From positions 1-9,798 of the forward strand of contig VSNB01000113.1 of NCBI GenBank assembly GCA_009774055.1: a stretch of DNA of 9,798 nucleotides. The letters run 5' to 3'. This stretch comes from Clostridiales bacterium. Lineage in GTDB: Bacteria > Bacillota > Clostridia > Oscillospirales > Oscillospiraceae. Below the pieces are notes generated by a model. That model saw only the letters and a list, made by a program, of their open reading frames with translations. It made no database searches and was not told where the DNA came from. Within the stretch, counting starts at the first letter, position 1, and each line of letters begins with the position of its first letter. Position numbers and translations under genes: made by a program. This document shows positions 5,398-9,798 of the stretch, one piece after another.

Positions 5398-6342
5398 ATG
5401 TCCGCTTTATTCGACCTTCACTGCGATACCCTGACCCGCAACGGCTGGCCCCCCTACGAGGATGTGACGGAAACCCTGGACACCCCCGCCTTCCAGCTGG
5501 CCCTCAGCAAGGTCCCGGCAGGGACCAGGTGGGTCCAGTGCTTTGCCATCTTTGTCCCCGACGAGGTCCGGGGAGAGGACGCCGCCGCCTTCTTCGAGCG
5601 CCACGCCGCCAGCTTCCGCCGCCAGGCGGAGCGCCACCGGGACCGCATGGTTCCCTGCCGCTCCCTGGCCGACATGGAGGCGGCGGGGAAGGCCGGGAAG
5701 TGCGCGGGCCTGCTCACTGTGGAGGGCGGCGCGGCCCTGGCGGGAAGGCTGGAGCGGGTACAGGCCCTCTGCGATGCCGGGGTGCGGATGATGACCCTCA
5801 CCTGGAACGGCCCCAACGAGCTGGCCTCCGGCCACGATACCGGGAACGGCTTCTCCCCCTTCGGCCGGGAGGCCGTGGCGGAAATGGAGCGGCAGGGCAT
5901 CGTGGTAGACGTGTCCCACCTCAACGACCGGGGCTTCGAGGAGCTGCTGGGCTTCGCCCAAAAGCCCTTCGCGGCCTCCCACTCCAACGCCCGGGCGGTC
6001 TGCGGTCACCGCCGGAACCTGCCGGACGAGTTCATCCGGGAAATGGTCCGTCGGGAGGGGCTTATTGGCCTGACCTACTGCCGGTCCTTCCTCTCCGATG
6101 ACGGCCGGGGCAGCCTGGACGACCTCTACCGCCACGTGTGCCATTTCCTGGAGCTGGGGGCGGAGAAGTGCATCGCCCTGGGGTCCGACTACGACGGCGC
6201 GGAGGTCCACGAGGATCTGGACTCGGTGGAGAAGAGCCTGCGCATCGGGGAGTACCTTACCGCCCATGGGATTTCACAGGACATCGCGGACGGCCTGTGC
6301 TTCGAAAACGCCTGGCGGTTTTTCGGAAAGCGGATGGGGTAG
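5398..6342 (+). CDS. Membrane dipeptidase, peptidase family M19
   Basis: This zinc-dependent dipeptidase of the renal/microsomal dipeptidase family hydrolyses dipeptides, often with a D-residue at the C-terminal position. It has 314 residues, at the short end of the family's range, and no signal peptide, so it is probably cytoplasmic. The binuclear-site motifs are all present: H8 and D10 (DLHCDT), the bridging E109 (LTVEGG), H174 (VVDVSHLN), H195 (ASHSN) and D264 (LGSDYDG). HRRNLPDE (204-211) matches the substrate-binding segment. GAAAGGAAG (5384-5392) precedes the ATG by 5 nt. It stands alone: 283 bp of non-coding DNA follow. Peptide scavenging or peptidoglycan-fragment recycling are plausible roles. 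Confidence 0.93.
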   Translation: MSALFDLHCDTLTRNGWPPYEDVTETLDTPAFQLALSKVPAGTRWVQCFAIFVPDEVRGEDAAAFFERHAASFRRQAERHRDRMVPCRSLADMEAAGKAGKCAGLLTVEGGAALAGRLERVQALCDAGVRMMTLTWNGPNELASGHDTGNGFSPFGREAVAEMERQGIVVDVSHLNDRGFEELLGFAQKPFAASHSNARAVCGHRRNLPDEFIREMVRREGLIGLTYCRSFLSDDGRGSLDDLYRHVCHFLELGAEKCIALGSDYDGAEVHEDLDSVEKSLRIGEYLTAHGISQDIADGLCFENAWRFFGKRMG

Positions 6343-6459
6343 CCCGCCGGACGGAGGCCGCCCCGGCTTGCCAAAAACAGGAACAACTCGGAAAAAAGTA
6401 CCTGCCCCCATCCGGAACATAATCCCGAGAAACCGTGCGCAAGCCCCTTTGCACTAGGG

Positions 6460-6489
6460 TTTTACACATTATCCACAGAGTTTTCCACA
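6460..6489 (+). promoter_or_regulatory. Three tandem DnaA boxes
   Basis: TTTTACACA (6460-6468), TTATCCACA (6469-6477) and TTTTCCACA (6481-6489) lie head to tail on the same strand. The middle one matches the DnaA-box consensus TTATNCACA perfectly; the outer two differ only at the third base. The first two abut and the third follows after GAG. No dnaA, dnaN or rpmH gene is in the window. The cluster sits 75 bp upstream of the -35 box of the CmpB-like gene, so it could be a DnaA-controlled promoter element or a DnaA-titrating cluster of the kind known in B. subtilis. Confidence 0.7.
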
Positions 6490-6564
6490 TCGTTATGTCA
6501 ACGTCACGCCGCCGGAAAAGTTGGGGAATGGCAAATCTGACGGAAAAGGGAGGCGGAATGGCGG

Positions 6565-6593
6565 TTGACAATCCGGTCCGGAACAGGTAAAGT
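6565..6593 (+). promoter_or_regulatory. Sigma-A promoter of the CmpB-like gene
   Basis: A perfect -35 box TTGACA (6565-6570) is separated by 17 bp from TAAAGT (6588-6593), which matches the -10 consensus at four of six positions. The start codon is 32 bp downstream of the -10, leaving a short leader with a strong AAGGAGG (6614-6620) site. This promoter probably drives the following gene and the GNAT gene 12 bp behind it. Confidence 0.65.
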
Positions 6594-6625
6594 AGTGCGT
6601 ACAACCCATTGCGAAGGAGGTTTCC

Positions 6626-7669
6626 ATGAACGAGAAATTAACCGGCAGGACGCCGGAGCAGGCGCTGCCCGCGCCCGCCTCCGAGGAGCTGGAGGGCCTG
6701 TGCACCGCCCTGCCCCCGGCGGTGGAGCGCACCAGGGAGGCGCTGGAAAAGCGGTACTATGAGCGGCTGGCGGAGGAGGCCATGGGCCCGAAGTGGGAAA
6801 ACGGCGACCCCGGCGAGGAGGGCCGGCGGCTGCTGGCGGAGGTGCGGGAGGACATGACCTGCCTCCACCGGACGGCCCGGGCGCTGGCCCAGTCCTACCA
6901 GTCCGTGGTGGAGCTGGAGGACGAAATGGGCGCGCGGCTGCGGGATCTGCGCAAGAGCCGGGACCGGAAGTGGTACGCCCTCAACCCGCCCGCCAACGCG
7001 GGCATCGACCTGGCGGAGAAGCGGCTGAACCACTTTGCCCAGGGGCTGAACATCTACAAAATCCTGCTGGTGTGCGTCGCGGGCAGCTTCGCCGGAGTGG
7101 TAGTGGAGATGCTGTGGGCCTTCGCCCGGTACGGCATCATCGAGAGCCGCCGGGGCCTGGTCTACGGGCCCTTCAACCTGCTCTACGGCGCGGGGGCGGT
7201 GTTCCTGACGCTGTTTTTGTACAAATACCGGAACCGGGGGAGGCTGTGGTCCTTCTGCGGCGGCTTTCTCGTGGGCAGCGTGCTGGAGTACGTCTGCTCC
7301 TGGGGTCAGGAGGTCCTGCTGGGGTCCCGGTCCTGGGACTACAGCGGCCTGCCGCTGAACCTCAACGGACGGATATGCTTTACATATTCGGTATTCTGGG
7401 GGCTGCTGGGGATTCTGTGGATCAAGGACCTGTATCCCCGGATGGCGAAATGGATTCTGAAGATACCCAACCGCGCGGGCAGGCCCCTGACCTGGGCGCT
7501 GACGGCTTTTATGATCGTCAACATCATCGTCTCCTGCGTCACCGTGGCCCGCTGGGCCGAACGCCGGGAGGGCGAGCCCCCCGCCGGCGCTTTCTGGGAG
7601 TTTGTGGACCAGCGGTTCCCCGATGAGCGGATGGAACGGATCTTCGCCAACATGAGCTTCGGAAGCTGA
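6626..7669 (+). CDS. CmpB-like (PF06541) membrane protein with helical N-terminal domain
   Basis: This 347-residue protein matches, in its C-terminal two thirds, the putative ABC-transporter type IV / CmpB family (PF06541). It has about five membrane segments between 144 and 305, the conserved GLVYGPFNLLYGAGA stretch (177-191), a Glu in the third segment (E221) and the family hallmark SWDYSGLPLNLNGRICFTY (236-254). No transport activity has been firmly established for this family as far as I know. Residues 1-140 are an extra soluble, charged, largely helical region with coiled-coil-like stretches (32-50, 62-112), which the basic family members lack. The C-terminal 40 residues are again soluble. 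AAGGAGG (6614-6620) lies 5 nt before the ATG. Confidence 0.82.
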   Translation: MNEKLTGRTPEQALPAPASEELEGLCTALPPAVERTREALEKRYYERLAEEAMGPKWENGDPGEEGRRLLAEVREDMTCLHRTARALAQSYQSVVELEDEMGARLRDLRKSRDRKWYALNPPANAGIDLAEKRLNHFAQGLNIYKILLVCVAGSFAGVVVEMLWAFARYGIIESRRGLVYGPFNLLYGAGAVFLTLFLYKYRNRGRLWSFCGGFLVGSVLEYVCSWGQEVLLGSRSWDYSGLPLNLNGRICFTYSVFWGLLGILWIKDLYPRMAKWILKIPNRAGRPLTWALTAFMIVNIIVSCVTVARWAERREGEPPAGAFWEFVDQRFPDERMERIFANMSFGS

Positions 7670-7681
7670 GGCAGAGGAACT

Positions 7682-8194
7682 ATGCTGGAAACACAGAGGC
7701 TTGTCCTCACGCACTGGGAGGAGGCGGACGCCGCCGCCTTTTTCCGCATCGTCCGGAATCCCCGCATCCTGCCCGCCGCAGGCTGCCCCGCCCTTATGGA
7801 CGAGGCGGACGCCCTGCGGGAGCTGCGGGAAGGCTATCTGGCGGAGGAGGAATACAAGCTCGTTCGGAAGGAGGACGGCGCGGTTATCGGAAGCATCGGC
7901 CTGCGCTTCGGCGAGGACGCCTGCTCCGGGCTCCCTGCGGAGCCGGAGGTGGGCTTCTGGCTTGACGAGCCCTTCCAGGGCCAGGGCTACGCGGGCGAGG
8001 CCCTGGAGGCCCTTTTGGGCCGCGCCAAGGGGGCGCTGGGCTGTCCGGCGGTCTGGGGATGCTATTACGAGGGAAACGCCCGGTCAGCCCGCCTGCTGGA
8101 GCGGTTCGGCTTTTCCCTGGTGCGCGTCAACCCCTGCGGCGACACCCGCCTGGGCTATACGATGCCGGAGGCGGAGCTGCGGCTGGCTTTCTGA
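7682..8194 (+). CDS. GNAT family N-acetyltransferase (RimJ/RimL type)
   Basis: This 170-residue GNAT has the RimJ/RimL layout: an LETQRLVLTHWEEADAAAFF start (2-21), then VGFWLDEPFQGQGYAGEALEALL (90-112) with the acetyl-CoA loop Q99-G-Q-G-Y-A104, and the C-terminal EGNARSARLLERFGF motif (130-144). Family members acetylate ribosomal-protein N-termini or small molecules; which applies here cannot be told. It starts 12 bp after the CmpB-like gene with GAGG (7674-7677) as ribosome binding site, so it is probably in the same operon. It is the third acyltransferase-type gene in this window but is not close to the sirtuin. Confidence 0.88.
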   Translation: MLETQRLVLTHWEEADAAAFFRIVRNPRILPAAGCPALMDEADALRELREGYLAEEEYKLVRKEDGAVIGSIGLRFGEDACSGLPAEPEVGFWLDEPFQGQGYAGEALEALLGRAKGALGCPAVWGCYYEGNARSARLLERFGFSLVRVNPCGDTRLGYTMPEAELRLAF

Positions 8195-8358
8195 CGCCGG
8201 GCGGCATCCCCGGCTATAGAATGACATCCGGGCAGCTGGACACCCTATCCAGTATGCCGGCTATACTCGAAGCGGTTGGAGAAAGCAGCGGCGTTCTGCG
8301 CCTTTTCAGCCGCGTTGGCTGTATCGGATCAAACTTATAACAGGAGGAACGGCGGTTT

Positions 8359-8640
8359 ATGATCAAGCACATTGTCATGTGGAAATTCAGGCCCGGCACG
8401 GAGACGGAGGCGCGGGCCTTTCTGGACGGCCTGCGGGGGCTGTACGGAGTGATCCCCCAGATCAGGGAACAGGAGGTGTGCGTCAACTGCGTCCCCGGCA
8501 ACTATGACGCGGCGCTGATTTCCGTCTTCGATTCCCTGGCGGACCTGGAGGCATACAAGACCGACCCCCGGCACGTGAAGGTATCCGCCCTGTGCAAGGC
8601 CATCCGCACCGACCGGGTGGCTGTGGACTGCGAGGTGTAG
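8359..8640 (+). CDS. Dabb (stress-responsive A/B barrel) domain protein
   Basis: This 93-residue single-domain protein is of the Dabb family, a small dimeric alpha-beta barrel. It shows the hallmark opening IKHIVMWKFRPG (2-13, His4) and the closing helix LEAYKTDPRHVKV (63-75), with Tyr66, Asp69-Pro70 and His72. In Clostridia such proteins are common and mostly of unknown function. AGGAGG (8342-8347) precedes the ATG by 11 nt. A 164-bp gap separates it from the GNAT gene upstream, while only 4 bp separate it from the next gene, so it and that gene form an operon. Confidence 0.9.
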   Translation: MIKHIVMWKFRPGTETEARAFLDGLRGLYGVIPQIREQEVCVNCVPGNYDAALISVFDSLADLEAYKTDPRHVKVSALCKAIRTDRVAVDCEV

Positions 8641-8644
8641 GGCC

Positions 8645-9721
8645 ATGGCGATGCGACTGGACAGCTTCGGCCTGACGGAGCTTGCCGCCAAGCCGGAGGA
8701 CGCCTTCCGCCTGGCCGGGCTGGCGATGGCCGAGGGGCGGCGGATTCCCGGCTATGGCGGGGATTACTACTATTACCGCATGGGCGATGCAGCGGCGGTC
8801 ATCCGCACCCGCCTGGACCCGGAAACCGGCGAGGAGGAGCTGCTGGGCATGGATACCCACGCCGACACGGACTGCCAGTGGATCTGCCGGGTGGTGAAGG
8901 ATATCACGCCGGAGGACGCCGGCCCCCTCAGCCGCCGGGTCCTGGTGGGCCTGGCGGGGCGGGACGACCTGGCGGCGGTGGACCTACTCTGCGCGGACGT
9001 GCTGCCGGACCTCCGGGAGGGGGACGAGCTGCGCCTGGGCATGGCGGGCTTTCCGCTGCGGATCTCCTACGACGAGGGGGAGAGCGGCGGCGTGGTGGAG
9101 GCCCAGCAGAACGCCTCCCTGCTCCAGGGCGTGGTGAAGGACGCCAAGGTGGGGGAGAGCTACCTGGGGCTGGAGCCCCTGACCAGATTCGTCAGTGTCA
9201 CCGTCTCCACCCCCCTGGGGGACGTGGAGCTGTGCCATCCCATGGAATTGGTGGCGGAGGGGCAGCGGGATCTGGTGAAGCCGGGCTCTGTGGTATCCGC
9301 CCTGTGTGAGCTGTCCGGAAACTGCGCGGCGGGGGAGTACGCCGGCGGCATCGTCTTTGACGAGGACCGGGACTGGACCGCGCTGTCCGCCTTCTTCCGG
9401 GAGGGCGGAGGGGCGCGGCTGCGGCCCCTGCTGCGGAGCGACTGCGCGTGCACCTTTCTGGAAAACCGGCAGGAGGGGCAGGAAAACGCCCTGGCCCTGC
9501 TGATGATGGTCCGGGAGGACCTGGCGGCGGCGGGACTGAACCGCTGCTCCACGGGCCGGCTCACCGGCGAAGGCGTCCGGGGCAGGCGGTGCCTGCTTCT
9601 GGGCAATGGGGAGGGCTTCGCCTTCCTGTGCCTGGCGGAGCTGGACAGCCTGGGCCGGGTGCGGAAGCTGACCATTACCAACGACCCCGCCCTTGAATTT
9701 GAGCCGGAGGCGGACCGGTGA
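8645..9721 (+). CDS. Hypothetical protein, 358 aa, possible NTF2-like C-terminus
   Basis: I do not recognise this protein. It has 358 residues, no signal peptide and no membrane segment, and is probably cytoplasmic. The N-terminal part (1-185) includes GYGGDYYYYRMGDAA (36-50). A middle beta-rich section with VKPGSVVSALCELSG (211-225) looks OB-like. The C-terminal 120 residues have the order helix-helix-strands-helix-sheet and end in DSLGRVRKLTITNDP (334-348), reminiscent of SnoaL/NTF2-like domains; this is a weak, pattern-based guess. Cysteines are frequent (77, 81, 116, 197, 221, 227, 267, 269, 301, 316, 329) but form no clear metal motif. It starts 4 bp after the Dabb gene with GAGG (8632-8635) as likely ribosome binding site. 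A second ATG at 8651 is possible. Confidence 0.85.
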   Translation: MAMRLDSFGLTELAAKPEDAFRLAGLAMAEGRRIPGYGGDYYYYRMGDAAAVIRTRLDPETGEEELLGMDTHADTDCQWICRVVKDITPEDAGPLSRRVLVGLAGRDDLAAVDLLCADVLPDLREGDELRLGMAGFPLRISYDEGESGGVVEAQQNASLLQGVVKDAKVGESYLGLEPLTRFVSVTVSTPLGDVELCHPMELVAEGQRDLVKPGSVVSALCELSGNCAAGEYAGGIVFDEDRDWTALSAFFREGGGARLRPLLRSDCACTFLENRQEGQENALALLMMVREDLAAAGLNRCSTGRLTGEGVRGRRCLLLGNGEGFAFLCLAELDSLGRVRKLTITNDPALEFEPEADR

Positions 9722-9737
9722 AATAATGATACGCCGT

Positions 9738-9798
9738 GGACGGCCGCTTTCTGCGGCCCGGGACGGCCGACAGTATTGGGGGGATTTTTGACAAATTA
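9738..9798 (+). promoter_or_regulatory. Hairpin and -35 box at the window end
   Basis: GGCCGC (9742-9747) and GCGGCC (9753-9758) form a 6-bp hairpin after the last gene, but no T-run follows directly, so termination here is doubtful. The 9-mer GGACGGCCG occurs twice (9738-9746, 9761-9769), which allows alternative pairings. A perfect -35 box TTGACA (9788-9793) lies at the edge; its -10 would fall outside the window. It probably belongs to the next gene. Confidence 0.35.

Larger units (their letters stand above)
6343..6625. other. Intergenic region, 283 bp
   Basis: No gene is supported here. From left to right it holds a weak GC inverted repeat (GCCGG 6346-6350 / CCGGC 6363-6367) without a T-run, three tandem DnaA boxes (6460-6489), and the promoter and ribosome binding site of the following gene. 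No clear terminator for the dipeptidase gene is visible. Confidence 0.6.

Noticed and set aside
5407..6267. 286-codon minus-strand frame opposite the dipeptidase gene
   Set aside because: It is a shadow; the plus strand encodes every M19 metal ligand.
6343..6489. Chromosomal replication origin (oriC)
   Set aside because: Only three DnaA boxes, no AT-rich unwinding element and no dnaA, dnaN or rpmH nearby. Kept as a DnaA-binding cluster instead.
6638..7714. 358-codon minus-strand frame opposite the CmpB-like gene
   Set aside because: It is His/Pro/Gln/Gly-rich with no recognisable domain; the plus strand has promoter, ribosome binding site and family motifs.
8221..8340. 39-codon ORF between the GNAT and Dabb genes
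   Set aside because: There is no Shine-Dalgarno before its ATG, and it uses CTA, ATA and TTA codons that neighbouring genes avoid.

Overview
The window is GC-rich DNA with Firmicutes-style signals: strong AGGAGG-type ribosome binding sites, sigma-A promoters with 17-bp spacers and intrinsic terminators. The proteins are typical of gut Clostridia. I infer a member of the Oscillospiraceae (Flavonifractor / Lawsonibacter / Intestinimonas-like), from protein flavour and codon use only. There is no rRNA, tRNA, CRISPR array, transposase or phage gene. This is chromosomal housekeeping and accessory DNA carrying ten well-supported protein genes, one plausible small gene and several regulatory regions.

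Left part (1-1650): a long perfect palindrome, a sigma-A promoter and an unusually long, hairpin-rich leader of about 200 nt precede an MsmX/UgpC-type sugar ABC transporter ATPase. The ATPase has a lysine-rich insertion near its N-terminus and is closed by a strong bidirectional terminator. It stands alone, as expected for an ATPase shared by several sugar importers.

Region 1650-4390: a small minus-strand unit (promoter, 46-codon ORF, shared terminator) sits behind a GNAT acetyltransferase-sirtuin operon, also on the minus strand. Only 41 bp away and divergent is a two-gene operon of an ArsC/Spx-like thioredoxin-fold protein and a two-domain GNAT-like acyltransferase. Both operons are coupled by ATGA stop/start overlaps. 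Together they look like a protein or small-molecule acylation/deacylation cluster.

Region 4397-6342: a rhomboid-fold membrane protein with a Cys/His-rich zinc-binding tail (minus strand, TTG start) is divergent from an M19 membrane dipeptidase. The spacer between them holds several short palindromes.

Region 6343-9798: three tandem DnaA boxes lie upstream of a good promoter that drives a CmpB-like (PF06541) membrane protein with a unique helical N-terminal domain. It is followed on the same strand by a RimJ/RimL-type GNAT, a Dabb-domain protein and an unrecognised protein of 358 residues whose C-terminus may be NTF2-like. A -35 box of a further promoter lies at the very end.

The best candidates for something undescribed are the DnaA-box triplet away from any dnaA gene, the structured leader of the ATPase gene, the small minus-strand transcription unit, the divergent acylation cluster and the rhomboid-zinc fusion.
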